Positions 1 through 9,579 of a DNA stretch of 64,000 bases are shown here, piece by piece (position 1 is the stretch's first letter; every line of letters begins with the position of its first letter). The translations under genes were made by a program, and so were the position numbers. This DNA comes from Bacteroidales bacterium (GTDB taxonomy: Bacteria; Bacteroidota; Bacteroidia; Bacteroidales; UBA10428). A model generated the notes under the pieces. That model did not search any database. It saw only the letters and a program-made list of their open reading frames with translations, and was not told the origin of the DNA. Where the stretch lies: contig JAFGGU010000068.1 of the NCBI GenBank assembly GCA_016930375.1, positions 1 to 64,000 on the forward strand, read 5' to 3'.

Positions 1-50
1 GCAATCTTCATTTCATAACCGGCGTGATCGCAGGCAATCGCAATTTTCAT
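1..50 (-). CDS. rpiB: Ribose 5-phosphate isomerase B, N-terminal fragment
   Basis: Only the first 16 codons lie in the window; the gene runs off the left edge. The reverse strand begins with ATG at 50 and reads MKIAIACDHAGYEMKI. This matches the start of the RpiB/LacAB family, whose N-terminus carries a conserved SDHAGxxLK-like segment; here Cys replaces the usual Ser before Asp. RpiB interconverts ribose 5-phosphate and ribulose 5-phosphate in the pentose phosphate pathway. The gene is divergent from nadA across a 451-bp gap. With so few residues the family call is good, but full length and integrity cannot be judged. Confidence 0.8.
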   Translation of the reverse strand, partial: MKIAIACDHAGYEMKI

Positions 51-74
51 AGTATTTTCAGGGTTTTGATTCAA

Positions 75-82
75 CAAATATA
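75..82 (-). promoter_or_regulatory. Possible rpiB -7 element
   Basis: Reading the minus strand, 82 to 75 spells TATATTTG, which fits the Bacteroidetes primary-sigma -7 consensus TAnnTTTG. It lies 25 bases before the rpiB ATG. No matching TTTG -33 element is visible at the right distance, so this is a weak call. Confidence 0.3.
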
Positions 83-288
83 TGAAATTATCAACCCTGA
101 AAATATTGTTTTTCGATAAAAGGTATGAATATCTTTATTTCAACATTGTTAAAATTATGTTAGAAAATGTCTCATAATTTGTAAGTACTTTTCCGCTGGC
201 AGGATTTTTGACGGAATTTTTACAGAAAGCTTCACGTTTCTGTTTATTGCCAGGTTTTTTAAAAAAATTTTAACAAGTGTCAAACAGG

Positions 289-318
289 TTGTGATGATTT
301 AAATTCTCCTTAATTTTG
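289..318 (+). promoter_or_regulatory. Candidate nadA promoter (TTG-N19-TAATTTTG)
   Basis: TTG at 289-291 is followed after 19 bases by TAATTTTG at 311-318. Both elements and the spacing fit the Bacteroidetes promoter consensus. Transcription would start near 324, leaving a leader of about 175 nt before the nadA ATG at 502. Confidence 0.5.
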
Positions 319-501
319 TACAGTGATTGTTATTAACCAATGGTTGATAAATTGCGAAAATTCTAATATTCAACCAGAAAATGGTAAAATGCCTTGTTAA
401 TTGTTGTTCATAAAGTTATTAAAACCAAAATGTCAAGTTTTACCTGTCTTTTTTTCTAACACAATTAACCGACTATTATCAATATCATTTAATTTTAGAA
501 A

Positions 502-1506
502 ATGAATAAGAAAATATATAATAATGAATTGTTGAAAAAGGGATTCCTGGATTATGACATTGAACCGGGGATTGATCCTATTGCTGAAATCCACAGGTTG
601 AAGAAGGAAAAAAACGCTGTTATTCTTGCCCATTATTACCAGGAAAGCAAAATTCAGGATGTTGCTGATATTATTGGAGACAGTCTGTATTTATCACAGC
701 AGGCAGCAAAAACACAGGCTGAAATAATTGTCTTCTGTGGTGTTCATTTTATGGCTGAAACAGCGAAAATTCTTTCACCTAAAAAGAAGGTTCTGTTGCC
801 GGATCTTAAAGCGGGATGTTCTTTGGCGGATTCATGCAAAGCAAGTGATTTCGAAAAGTTCTTAAAAAAGTATCCGGAACATACTGTAATTAGTTATGTC
901 AACACCACGGCTGAAATTAAGGCCATGTCAGATATTATTTGCACCTCTTCCAATGCGGTTCAGATTATTGAAAGTTTGCCGGAAACCGAAAAAGTAATTT
1001 TTGCGCCGGATAAGAATCTGGGAAACTACATTCAGTCAATCACGGGAAGAAAAATGGTTATCTGGGATGGAGCTTGTCATGTGCATGAAGCATTCTCATT
1101 GGAAAGAATTCTGGAGCTGAAGAAAAATAATCCGGAAGCAAAGATTATTGCCCATCCTGAATGTATAAAACCAGTGTTGATTGTAGCTGATTATGTTGGC
1201 TCTACGTCGGCCTTGCTGAATTTCACAAAACATGACAGTGCAAATACCTATATTGTAGCCACAGAATCCGGTATACTTCACCAAATGAAGAAAGCAAATC
1301 CTTTCAAAAATTTCATAGCTGCTCCACCCAAGGATTCAAGCTGCGGATGTAGTGATTGCAGTTATATGAAGTTAAATACAATCCGAAAATTGTATAATTG
1401 TATGAAATACGAAATGCCTGAGGTAACCATTCAAGAGAATCTTAGAAAAAAGGCGGAATCTTCGATACGCAGAATGTTGGAAATATCTGAAAAATTGGGA
1501 TTATAA
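502..1506 (+). CDS. nadA: Quinolinate synthase A
   Basis: NadA condenses iminoaspartate with dihydroxyacetone phosphate to quinolinate in de novo NAD synthesis, using an oxygen-sensitive 4Fe-4S cluster. The 334-residue product is normal length. It shows the family's HYYQ motif near residue 44, a GCSLADSC segment (Cys106), a WDGACHVHE segment (Cys192) and a terminal CGCSDC cluster (Cys281-286). These three regions supply the cluster ligands in the family. The ATG at 502 follows an AT-rich leader. The next gene starts 3 bases after the stop, so nadA, the YwqK-repeat protein and ruvB probably form one transcript. nadB and nadC are not in the window. Confidence 0.96.
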   Translation: MNKKIYNNELLKKGFLDYDIEPGIDPIAEIHRLKKEKNAVILAHYYQESKIQDVADIIGDSLYLSQQAAKTQAEIIVFCGVHFMAETAKILSPKKKVLLPDLKAGCSLADSCKASDFEKFLKKYPEHTVISYVNTTAEIKAMSDIICTSSNAVQIIESLPETEKVIFAPDKNLGNYIQSITGRKMVIWDGACHVHEAFSLERILELKKNNPEAKIIAHPECIKPVLIVADYVGSTSALLNFTKHDSANTYIVATESGILHQMKKANPFKNFIAAPPKDSSCGCSDCSYMKLNTIRKLYNCMKYEMPEVTIQENLRKKAESSIRRMLEISEKLGL

Positions 1507-1509
1507 ACT

Positions 1510-3072
1510 ATGAAATCACTTTGTTTTTTACCAGTTTTTATTTTCCTGGTTTCGATTTTAACGGTTCATGGACAGGAAATTAAAAACGGCTATACCAAAC
1601 TTTACCACCCCAATGGTAAAATGGCCAGCGAAGGATTAATGCGTAACGGTCAGCCCGACGGATACTGGAAAACCTATTTTCCAACGGGAGTTTTGAAATC
1701 AGAGGGAAACAGGAAAAATCACCTGCTGGATAGTATCTGGATATTTTACAATGAGGCTGGAGATACGATTCAGAAAGTAAGTTACATCATGGGCAAGAGA
1801 AATGGCTTTACTACAGGTTACCAGGTTTTAAATACACAGGACCCTTTGTTGCGCGGAAAGGTTATTTCAAGGGAATTATTCGTCAACGATAAACGGGAAG
1901 GACTTTCGCTTTATTATTATCCTGAAGGTAGTATCAGAGAGGAAGTGCAGTATGTAAACAATAAGCGACAGGGTATAACCAGAGAATTCGATAAGGAAGG
2001 TAAATTAATCACTTTGCAGCGTTTTAACAACGGTACTCTGGTTGAACGAGAAAGGATTAACCGATCCGATGAGCAGGGATTAAAGCAAGGTGTCTGGAAA
2101 AGCTATTACCCAAACGGAAGAATAAGGAGTGAAGTTAATTACAGGGATGGTTTATTGAACGGCCCATTTAAAGAATATGATGAAAACGGCAACGTAAGTG
2201 TATTACTGCAATATACCAAGGGAGTTTTAATAGAAGAACAGGATACTGCCGCTCTGGATATTGAAATTAGAAATGAGCTGGACAGCGACGGTAATGTCGT
2301 TTATTCAGGATCATTCCGTAAGAATGTACCTGTTGGAATACACAGGATATTTGACGGGAGTGGAAAAGTTGTAAATGCTTTTCTATACAACGATTCTGGT
2401 ATCAAACTTGGAGAAGGTATTATTACAAGCGAGGGGAAAAAGGAAGGGGAATGGAAGTACTTTAATATGGACGGAACTATCAGATCATCCGGAAATTATT
2501 CGAACAATTTGGAACAGGGAACCTGGAAGTATTATTTTGGGAATGGCAAAACAGAACAAACCGGGGTATTTAAAAATGGCAGGGCTGACGGACTTTGGAA
2601 ATGGTATTACGTGAATGGTGGTATTAAGCGTGAGGAGGAGTATTTTGAAGGAAAGGAAGAAGGAGTGAGTATCGAATACGATACACTTGGAAACATTATT
2701 ACCAGCGGCAGCTACTTCGATGGACAAAAGGAGGGTGAATGGATATATCAGGCAGGTGATTACTCGGAAAAAGGAGTGTATATCGGAGATCTTAAGGATG
2801 GCAAATGGCAGGCCTTTTATCGGGACGGAAAACTTAAATATGAGGGAAATTTTGTTCAGGGAAATCCTGATGGAGAGCATGTTTTCTATTATCCCAACGG
2901 CCAAATCAAGGAAATAAACTATTATGTTATGGGAATCAGTGAGAAAAATTGGAAGAAATTTGATGAAAACGGACTTTTATTGATAACCATTACTTACAAA
3001 GATAACAGAGAGTATCGCATTAACGGGCAGAAAGTTGAATTCGCTGAAAATGACATTAAACTTATCCAATAA
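1510..3072 (+). CDS. Exported YwqK/MORN-type repeat protein
   Basis: The 520-residue protein starts with a signal peptide (residues 1-22, hydrophobic, ending VHGQ). The rest is built of about twenty copies of a ~23-residue unit with the pattern G-x-W-x-x-Y-Y-x-N-G-x-x-x-x-E-x-x-Y/F, seen for example around residues 51-60, 195-205, 314-325, 338-347, 361-371 and 455-466. This is the repeat of the MORN_2/YwqK family, which is common in Bacteroidetes; database titles often say 'toxin-antitoxin system YwqK family antitoxin', but nothing here suggests a toxin partner. The likely location is periplasm or cell surface. Function is unknown. It sits 3 bases after nadA and 11 before ruvB. A beta-hairpin solenoid is inferred from the repeats. 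Confidence 0.8.
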   Translation: MKSLCFLPVFIFLVSILTVHGQEIKNGYTKLYHPNGKMASEGLMRNGQPDGYWKTYFPTGVLKSEGNRKNHLLDSIWIFYNEAGDTIQKVSYIMGKRNGFTTGYQVLNTQDPLLRGKVISRELFVNDKREGLSLYYYPEGSIREEVQYVNNKRQGITREFDKEGKLITLQRFNNGTLVERERINRSDEQGLKQGVWKSYYPNGRIRSEVNYRDGLLNGPFKEYDENGNVSVLLQYTKGVLIEEQDTAALDIEIRNELDSDGNVVYSGSFRKNVPVGIHRIFDGSGKVVNAFLYNDSGIKLGEGIITSEGKKEGEWKYFNMDGTIRSSGNYSNNLEQGTWKYYFGNGKTEQTGVFKNGRADGLWKWYYVNGGIKREEEYFEGKEEGVSIEYDTLGNIITSGSYFDGQKEGEWIYQAGDYSEKGVYIGDLKDGKWQAFYRDGKLKYEGNFVQGNPDGEHVFYYPNGQIKEINYYVMGISEKNWKKFDENGLLLITITYKDNREYRINGQKVEFAENDIKLIQ

Positions 3073-3083
3073 GTACTGGTAAC

Positions 3084-4106
3084 ATGGAAAATGATTTTGA
3101 AGTTAGGAAGAACATTGTTACTGAAGAGGATAGGGAAGTTGATAAAAGTATTCGCCCCAAGTATTTCAGTGATTTTAACGGACAGGATAAACTGGTTGAT
3201 AATCTGAAAGTATTTGTTGAGGCGGCAAAATTGCGCGAGGAAGCACTTGATCATGTGATTTTATCCGGACCTCCCGGACTTGGAAAAACTACATTGGCCA
3301 ATATCATCTCGAATGAACTGAACAGTAAAATAAAAGTAACATCCGGACCGGTTCTTGAAAAAGCGGGGGACCTTGCAGGTATTTTAACAAATCTAGAAAA
3401 TCATGATGTTCTCTTTATTGATGAAATTCATCGTCTGAATCCCTCGGTTGAAGAGTTCCTGTATGCCGCCATGGAAGATTATAAGATAGATCTGATTATT
3501 GATAAAGGACCCGGAGCAAGGTCTGTTCAGCTCAATTTAAACCCCTTCACATTAATCGGTGCAACAACCAGGGCTGGACTACTTTCAAGTCCTTTGAGGG
3601 CTCGTTTTGGCATCAATATGCATTTGGAATACTATGATGCCGGTGTTCTCGAAAAGATCGTAAAGAGATCTGCGCATCTGCTTAATATACCCATTGCTGA
3701 TGATGCTGCCATTGAAATAGCATGTAGATCAAGAGGCACACCCCGGATATCCAATTCACTTTTACGACGTGTCAGAGATTTTGCACAGGTGAAAAAACTT
3801 AAAAAGATCAATATCGAAATTACGGAATATGCTTTGGAGGCTTTAAATATCGACAAGAATGGTTTGGATGAAATGGACAATAAGATTCTTCTTTCAATCG
3901 TTGAAAAATTTAATGGAGGCCCGGTTGGACTGAGCACTATTGCTACTGCTGTCAGTGAAGATCCCGGTACGATTGAGGAGGTTTATGAACCTTTTCTCAT
4001 CAAGGAGGGGTATATCAAGAGAACACCACGCGGCAGGGAAGCAACTGCACTGACCTATAAACATCTGGGAAAAGACAAGCAGGGAGAATTGATCCTGCGG
4101 TTCTGA
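3084..4106 (+). CDS. ruvB: Holliday junction branch-migration ATPase RuvB
   Basis: RuvB is the hexameric AAA+ motor that drives branch migration of Holliday junctions with RuvA before RuvC cleavage. The 340-residue product is normal length. Walker A is GPPGLGKTT at residues 62-70 and Walker B reads LFIDEIH near residue 110. A GATTRAG sensor segment and the SPLRARFG arginine-finger region follow. The C-terminal winged helix contains TPRGREAT. The ATG at 3084 lies 11 bases after the upstream stop. It converges on pheS with a 35-bp gap. ruvA and ruvC are not here. Confidence 0.97.
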   Translation: MENDFEVRKNIVTEEDREVDKSIRPKYFSDFNGQDKLVDNLKVFVEAAKLREEALDHVILSGPPGLGKTTLANIISNELNSKIKVTSGPVLEKAGDLAGILTNLENHDVLFIDEIHRLNPSVEEFLYAAMEDYKIDLIIDKGPGARSVQLNLNPFTLIGATTRAGLLSSPLRARFGINMHLEYYDAGVLEKIVKRSAHLLNIPIADDAAIEIACRSRGTPRISNSLLRRVRDFAQVKKLKKINIEITEYALEALNIDKNGLDEMDNKILLSIVEKFNGGPVGLSTIATAVSEDPGTIEEVYEPFLIKEGYIKRTPRGREATALTYKHLGKDKQGELILRF

Positions 4107-4141
4107 GCAAAGTCAGTCGGGATAAATCAAGGATTAATGAT

Positions 4142-5158
4142 TCAGTAGGCGCTTGTAAACTGCTTTAAAAAGCGAATATCATTCTCAAAATACAAACGAA
4201 GGTCGTTGACTTGATATTTGAGCATGGCTATTCGTTCAAGTCCCATACCAAAAGCAAATCCGGTATATTCCTTGCTGTCGATAGACGAAGCTTCAAGAAC
4301 ATTGGGATCCACCATACCACAACCCAAAATCTCCAGATAACCGGTATACTTGCAAACATTACAGCCTGATCCGCCACAGATCGTGCAGGAAACATCCATT
4401 TCGGCGGAAGGTTCGGTGAAAGGGAAAAAGGAGGGTCTCAGCCGGATCTGCGTTTTCTCACCAAACATTTCACGGGCAAAAAACATAAGGGTTTGTTTAA
4501 GATCAGCAAACGAGACATTCCTGTCAATATACAAACCTTCGATCTGGTGAAATATGCAATGTGCACGGGCGGAAATGGCTTCATTGCGGAAGACACGGCC
4601 TGGAAAAATCTTACGAATGGGTGGAGACAAAGTTTCCATAACCCTAACCTGAACAGAAGAGGTGTGCGTTCGCAATACAATGTCAGGATTCTTTTCAATG
4701 AAGAATGTATCCTGCATATCACGGGCGGGATGCTCAACCGGAAAATTCAAACCGGTGAAGACATGCCAGTCGTCTTCAATTTCAGGGCCCTCAGCAACAG
4801 TGAAACCTATTTTGGAAAAAGCAGTGACAATTTCTTTTCTGATGAGTGAAACCGGGTGCCTTGCACCGAGAGGAATAGGCTCTGCCGGAAGTGTCAGATC
4901 CCTTGCTATGAAATTTTCTGATGAGGATAAGATTCCTTTTTGATTTTCATATTTGTGATTTGCAGATTCTTTTAGTCGATTCAATCGCAAGCCGGTTTCT
5001 TTTTTCTTTTCGGGCGAAATTTCTTTAAACTGCTGAAAAAGGGTAGAAATAACCCCTTTCTTGCTGAGAAATTTAAGACGAAAATTTTCTAATTCTTCCG
5101 AATTAGCGATAACATAAGCATCTATTTCAGACTGATATTTTTCAATAAAATCTAACAT
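4142..5158 (-). CDS. pheS: Phenylalanyl-tRNA synthetase alpha subunit
   Basis: The alpha subunit carries the class II catalytic core of the alpha2-beta2 enzyme that charges tRNA-Phe. The 338-residue protein has the N-terminal coiled coil (about 1-90), motif 2 with FRNEAISARAHC, FHQIEG, and motif 3 with GFAFGMGLERIAML near the C-terminus. A four-cysteine cluster, CTICGGSGCNVC, precedes the conserved GCGMVDPNV segment and resembles a zinc-binding insert found in many bacterial PheS proteins. It is 13 bases downstream of the cyclophilin gene on the same strand. pheT is not in the window. Confidence 0.96.
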   Translation of the reverse strand: MLDFIEKYQSEIDAYVIANSEELENFRLKFLSKKGVISTLFQQFKEISPEKKKETGLRLNRLKESANHKYENQKGILSSSENFIARDLTLPAEPIPLGARHPVSLIRKEIVTAFSKIGFTVAEGPEIEDDWHVFTGLNFPVEHPARDMQDTFFIEKNPDIVLRTHTSSVQVRVMETLSPPIRKIFPGRVFRNEAISARAHCIFHQIEGLYIDRNVSFADLKQTLMFFAREMFGEKTQIRLRPSFFPFTEPSAEMDVSCTICGGSGCNVCKYTGYLEILGCGMVDPNVLEASSIDSKEYTGFAFGMGLERIAMLKYQVNDLRLYFENDIRFLKQFTSAY

Positions 5159-5171
5159 ATAAATTTGTCTT

Positions 5172-5843
5172 TTAATCAGAAATGTAAGCTTTAAGGATTT
5201 TTACATCCGTAAAGGGCCTGTTACGTTCGTTCGTTTTAACAGCTGAAATCAGATCAACTACTTCCATACCTTCGATTACTTCTCCAAATACAGTATACGC
5301 ATTGTCCAAATGAGGTGTACCACCCTGGGTGGAATAAGCATCAAGTTGTTCCGGAGTGAACGGCAAATGTTTAGCTGATTTTTCCAGACCAGCAAGCTGG
5401 CCGGCGGTTAATGTTCGGCCCTGAACAATGTAAAACTGGGAGCCTGAAGATTCTTTATTTGGATTGATGTCATCACCTTTTCTGGCAGCGGCAACAGCTC
5501 CTTTTTTATGAAAATACTGAGCATTAAACTCGGCGGGAATTGTGTAATTGGGTCCTCCATCACCGAGAGGTTGCCCTGGACGAGCATTCCTTGAATTCGG
5601 GTCGCCTGCCTGGACCATGAAAGACGGTATTACACGGTGAAAAAGCAAACCGTTGTAATATCCTTGCTGAACAAGTTTGATAAAATTTTCCTTGTGTTTG
5701 GGCGTTTCATCGTATAACTTAATCTTAATATCACCCAGGGAGGTTTGCAAAATTACTATGGTTTGTGAATTCATTTGGTGTGCATTTAGAAAAGTGAAAG
5801 GAAGAACAATCAATGCTATTAAAAGTAATCTGATTTTGTTCAT
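5172..5843 (-). CDS. Exported cyclophilin-type peptidyl-prolyl isomerase
   Basis: This is a cyclophilin (PPIase) that isomerises proline peptide bonds and probably acts as a folding catalyst outside the cytoplasm. Residues 1-21 form a signal peptide (hydrophobic stretch LLLIALIVLPFTFL, then NAHQ). The core has FHRVIPSFMVQAGD and SGSQFYIVQG; the Arg of the HRV segment and the FMVQAGD segment belong to the active site. A bacterial insertion is present between them and the C-terminal NAYTVFGEV segment, giving 223 residues. It is the first gene of a probable cyclophilin-pheS transcript and diverges from the flippase gene across 79 bp. Confidence 0.9.
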   Translation of the reverse strand: MNKIRLLLIALIVLPFTFLNAHQMNSQTIVILQTSLGDIKIKLYDETPKHKENFIKLVQQGYYNGLLFHRVIPSFMVQAGDPNSRNARPGQPLGDGGPNYTIPAEFNAQYFHKKGAVAAARKGDDINPNKESSGSQFYIVQGRTLTAGQLAGLEKSAKHLPFTPEQLDAYSTQGGTPHLDNAYTVFGEVIEGMEVVDLISAVKTNERNRPFTDVKILKAYISD

Positions 5844-5922
5844 AAGGATTTGTTTTTCGGATATATTTACGTATTTATCGGGTGTGAAATTATAAAATAA
5901 TTTCTTTTTAAGCGAAAACGGT

Positions 5923-7425
5923 TTGAATCAATACAGAAAATTGGGCGGACAGGCCATCATATATGGATTGGGGAATATTGTACCCAGAGTCCTGAATTAT
6001 GCTGTTTTAACATTCTATTATACACGAAGATTTTCGGTTGAGGAATATGGTGTTATCACTGAGCTGTATGCATATGTGGCGGTTTTAATGGTTTTGCTGA
6101 CCTATGGCATGGAAACTGGGCTTTTTAAATTCTCAGCCGGTGAATCACGTAAAAATCTGGTTTATACAACTTCCTTGATTTCGGTAATAGCAACATCCTT
6201 TATTTTTGTTATTGTAATTCAGTTATTTAGAAATGGCATTGCCAATTGGATTGGTTATGGTGGTAACCCTGAGTATATATTTTATCTGGGCCTGACCGTC
6301 GCGCTCGATGCGATTGGTGCGATTGTTTTCGCGAAGCTGAGAATAGAAAACAAGGTTAAAAAATTTGCAATGCTCAAAATAGTCAATGTTTTGGTTACTG
6401 TATTTTTTGTTTTTCTTTTTCTGGAAATAATGCCAAAAATTTCCGCTTTAACTGAACAGGTTTGGTATGTAACTTATCTTAAAAATATTGAAGTTGGTTA
6501 TGTTTTTATTGCGAATGTGCTTGCCAGTTTAATTATCCTGATCTTGCTGTTATGGGATATCAAGGGAGGCAAATTGCAGGTGAATAGTGCAATGCTCAAA
6601 TCTCTGCTTTTGTATTCATTACCTTTATTGATTTCTGGATTGGCGGGCATTTTTAACGAGACCATTGACAGAATTTTAATGAGAAGGCTTTTACCTGATG
6701 AGTTGAATCCATTGTATGAGCTGGGAATATATGGAGCGAATTATCGCATTGCTGTGTTAATGACAATCTTTGTTCAAATGTTCAGGTACGCAGCAGAGCC
6801 ATTCTTCTTCAACTTGTATAAGTCTAAAGATGCGAAGGTTATTTATGCCAATGTACTTAAGTACTTCGTCATTTTTCTCATGAGTGTTTTTTTAGGTGTT
6901 TCTTTGTGCATAGATTTTTTTAAGTATTTTATTGACAAAAGTTATTATGAGGGGCTTGGTATCGTTCCGGTAGTACTTTTGGCCAATGTATTGGTTGGAA
7001 TACTCTTTAACGTAAATATGTGGTATAAACTGACGGGAAAAACGATGTATGGGGTTTATATTACTGGGATAGGAGCTTTTTTAACCATTGTACTGAACAT
7101 TCTTTTCATACCACTGTATAGTTATTATGCCTGTGCCTGGATCCACCTGGGAAGCAATTTAATTATGGTCATTTTAACTTATTATTTCGGACAGAGATTT
7201 TTCAAGATTGAATATGATATCCGGAAAGTTGCTATTTATTTCAGTTTGGCTTTGGGATTATTCTTTTTAGGTTTAGTTTTACGGACCGAAAAGGAAATTG
7301 TCAATATTGGTACGGGTCTTATTCTATTACTGATATATCTGTTTTATTGTAATAGGAAAGAAAATCTAATTCAAATATTTTTAAGAAAGAATGAAAGTAA
7401 AGATAGTAAATCATTCCAGGCATAA
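5923..7425 (+). CDS. Polysaccharide flippase (MOP/Wzx-like)
   Basis: The 500-residue protein is nearly all hydrophobic segments, about 12-14 predicted membrane helices, and fits the polysaccharide-biosynthesis branch of the MOP exporter superfamily. These proteins flip undecaprenyl-linked glycans or similar lipid-linked precursors across the inner membrane. The N-terminus ([20 protein letters not shown]) and the FSVEEYGV loop are typical. The start is TTG at 5923; no ATG lies nearby in frame upstream, and later methionines would remove the first helix. The end overlaps dut by 35 bp, so translation is likely coupled. It heads the run flippase-dut-TPR-EnvC. The substrate cannot be told from sequence. 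Confidence 0.85.
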   Translation: MNQYRKLGGQAIIYGLGNIVPRVLNYAVLTFYYTRRFSVEEYGVITELYAYVAVLMVLLTYGMETGLFKFSAGESRKNLVYTTSLISVIATSFIFVIVIQLFRNGIANWIGYGGNPEYIFYLGLTVALDAIGAIVFAKLRIENKVKKFAMLKIVNVLVTVFFVFLFLEIMPKISALTEQVWYVTYLKNIEVGYVFIANVLASLIILILLLWDIKGGKLQVNSAMLKSLLLYSLPLLISGLAGIFNETIDRILMRRLLPDELNPLYELGIYGANYRIAVLMTIFVQMFRYAAEPFFFNLYKSKDAKVIYANVLKYFVIFLMSVFLGVSLCIDFFKYFIDKSYYEGLGIVPVVLLANVLVGILFNVNMWYKLTGKTMYGVYITGIGAFLTIVLNILFIPLYSYYACAWIHLGSNLIMVILTYYFGQRFFKIEYDIRKVAIYFSLALGLFFLGLVLRTEKEIVNIGTGLILLLIYLFYCNRKENLIQIFLRKNESKDSKSFQA

Positions 7426-7822
7426 TCTTCCGGAATACAGCACCACTTTATCGGCAGGAATGGACCTTTGCGCAAATATTGATTCGCCGGTTACCTTGAT
7501 GCCCATGGAGAGAAAGCTTATCGGGACCGGTTTGTTCATCGAGTTACCAGAAGGTGTTGAAGCACAGATTAGACCTCGAAGCGGATTGGCTGTAAAGAAG
7601 GGAATTACGGTGCTGAACAGTCCCGGAACAATTGATGCCGATTACCGGGGTGAGATAGGAATAATCCTGATTAATCTTTCTAAAGATCCTTTTACCATTA
7701 ACGATGGTGATAGAATTTGTCAGATGATCATTTCAAAACATGAACGAATTGAATGGGAGATTAGCGTTGAATTGAACTCCACCAACAGAGGAGAAGGAGG
7801 ATTTGGTCATACAGGAATTTAA
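7391..7822 (+). CDS. dut: dUTP diphosphatase
   Basis: Dut is a homotrimeric enzyme that hydrolyses dUTP to dUMP, keeping uracil out of DNA and feeding dTMP synthesis. The 143-residue product is normal length and shows the five trimeric dUTPase motifs: [31 protein letters not shown], a QMIISK segment, and the C-terminal [10 protein letters not shown]. The final motif usually reads GFGSTG, so Ser-to-His is a small deviation. Its ATG lies 35 bp inside the end of the flippase gene. The next gene starts 11 bp after its stop. Confidence 0.96.
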   Translation: MKVKIVNHSRHNLPEYSTTLSAGMDLCANIDSPVTLMPMERKLIGTGLFIELPEGVEAQIRPRSGLAVKKGITVLNSPGTIDADYRGEIGIILINLSKDPFTINDGDRICQMIISKHERIEWEISVELNSTNRGEGGFGHTGI

Positions 7823-7833
7823 ATTTGAATTGA

Positions 7834-9579
7834 ATGAATGGTTTGGAAAAAATTGGAAGAGGAATTTTTTATCTCTTTTTAGTAGCATGTTTAAGCCTTA
7901 ATTTGCAAGGTCAGGACAAAGTATTGTCGAGACATATTTTAAGTGGGGTTAACAGCAATGAGTACTATTACGCATTGGGTGAAGCTACAAAATTGTATTT
8001 ATTTGGAAATTTTCCACAGGCGGTTAATCTCTATAATGAATGTATTAAAATTAACCCGTCCAGCAGTGCAAGTCATTATCAACTGGCAAAGATCTATATG
8101 CAGGCCGGAGAACTCAAGCTGGCACGAGAACATGCCAGAAAAGCCGTAAATCTGGATCCGGATAATCCCTGGTATTTGCAGGAACTTGCTGAATTGTTCC
8201 AGATAGGAAAGGAATTGGATAGCGCTGTGATCATGTATGAAAAGCAATTGAGTAAGGATCCTGAAAACCTGAATATTCTTTTCATGATTGCTTCGTTGTA
8301 TGAACGAGTGGATAAATACGATGAATCCTTGGCTTTCCTCAACAGGATAGACGAAAAAATTGGTATTTCAAAAGAGACTGCTATTACGAGATTCAGGATT
8401 TTTGAGGCCATGAATCAGGAACAGAAGGCACTGGAGCAACTTAGAACGGCTGTGCAGTTAAGTGAAAATGAGTATTCTTTGACAGGAATGTTGGCTGAAT
8501 TTTTCAGAAATCATAATGCTCCAGATTCAGCGCTCTATTATTATAAGATGATTTTTCCTGCCTACCAGGATGATCCGGCTGTGTCTTTTTCTTATACTGA
8601 ATTTCTTCTGGAGCTCAAACAGTATAGGAATGCTGCCGAGATTTTAACAAGAGCAATGACAAGTGATGCGATTGATGATTTATCGAAGGCAGGTTATATG
8701 TATAAAATTATTCAGGATGATCGGCTTTTCAATTTAAGCAGACCCATACTGGATACAGTTGTTTCTCAATATTATGCTAAGTATTACAACGATCTGAGAT
8801 CTGTTTCTGTATTTACTGATATAGAATTCAGGTTGGGAAATTACCTGAAATCATCTCAAGCACTTAAGCGAATTGTTAATGAAGATAATTCTAATTATCC
8901 GGCGTATGAGCAGCTCATATTCAGTGAAAACGCACTTGGTCATGAAGATAGTGTTTTGAAATATTCAAATATTGCCATTGGCTACTTTCCGGATAAACCG
9001 GTTCCCTATTTATTTGCAGGTTCAGTTCTTTATCAAAAGGAAATGTATGATCAGGCGATTATTCTGTTGGAGAAGGGTCTGATTCTGAGTGAGGCTGAAA
9101 ATTTAAAGCTTGAATTCTTTTCTTTGCTGGCTGAAAGCTACGAAAGAAAGGGACAGTATGAGAAGTCAGAAGAGAGTTTTAAAAAGGCACTGTCCATTGA
9201 CCCTGAAAATCTGGGTATCAGTAATAATTACGCCTATTATCTTGCCTTGCGAAGTAAGAATATGAAATATGCCAGGCTACTTAGTAAAAAAACCATTGAA
9301 GCAGAACCGGACAATTCAACCTATTTGGATACCTATGGATGGATTTTATACAAAATGGGAAAATTAAAAGGTGCTAAAAGGTTTATTGCTGCTGCAATTT
9401 CTAAAGGAGGGGAAAAGAATTTTGAAATATTGAAACATTATGGAGAAATTCTGTTACAAATGAAAAAAGAAACAGAAGCGATTGGTGTTTGGAAAAGAGC
9501 ATTGAATTATGCTGATAATAAAGAGAAAAGTGAATTGGAAGCAAAAATCAAAGAAATTGAAATTCAGGGAAAACGATGA
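7834..9579 (+). CDS. Exported tetratricopeptide-repeat protein
   Basis: The 581-residue protein starts with a hydrophobic signal-like segment (about residues 8-23, ending LNLQGQ). The rest is a string of TPR units, with clear examples near residues 53-85 (ASHYQLAKIYMQAG), 87-120, 170-205 and 410-470 (LAESYERKGQYEKSEESFKK). TPRs are scaffolds for protein contacts and no enzyme motif is present. In Bacteroidetes a TPR protein commonly follows dut, as here. It overlaps the EnvC-like gene by 4 bp (ATGA), so the two are probably made together. A periplasmic envelope-assembly role is inferred from context only. Confidence 0.8.
   Translation: MNGLEKIGRGIFYLFLVACLSLNLQGQDKVLSRHILSGVNSNEYYYALGEATKLYLFGNFPQAVNLYNECIKINPSSSASHYQLAKIYMQAGELKLAREHARKAVNLDPDNPWYLQELAELFQIGKELDSAVIMYEKQLSKDPENLNILFMIASLYERVDKYDESLAFLNRIDEKIGISKETAITRFRIFEAMNQEQKALEQLRTAVQLSENEYSLTGMLAEFFRNHNAPDSALYYYKMIFPAYQDDPAVSFSYTEFLLELKQYRNAAEILTRAMTSDAIDDLSKAGYMYKIIQDDRLFNLSRPILDTVVSQYYAKYYNDLRSVSVFTDIEFRLGNYLKSSQALKRIVNEDNSNYPAYEQLIFSENALGHEDSVLKYSNIAIGYFPDKPVPYLFAGSVLYQKEMYDQAIILLEKGLILSEAENLKLEFFSLLAESYERKGQYEKSEESFKKALSIDPENLGISNNYAYYLALRSKNMKYARLLSKKTIEAEPDNSTYLDTYGWILYKMGKLKGAKRFIAAAISKGGEKNFEILKHYGEILLQMKKETEAIGVWKRALNYADNKEKSELEAKIKEIEIQGKR

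Larger units (their letters stand above)
51..501. other. AT-rich intergenic region between rpiB and nadA
   Basis: This is the only stretch over 300 bases without a gene. It is strongly AT-rich and I find no tRNA, repeat array or convincing coding frame. It holds a possible -7 element for rpiB (75-82, minus strand) and a good candidate promoter for nadA (289-318). If that promoter is real, nadA has an untranslated leader of roughly 175 nt for which I see no obvious terminator or known riboswitch core. Confidence 0.6.

Noticed and set aside
335-345. AACCA-A-TGGTT dyad before nadA
   Set aside because: Only 5-bp arms in AT-rich sequence; I know of no NAD regulator with this operator in Bacteroidota.
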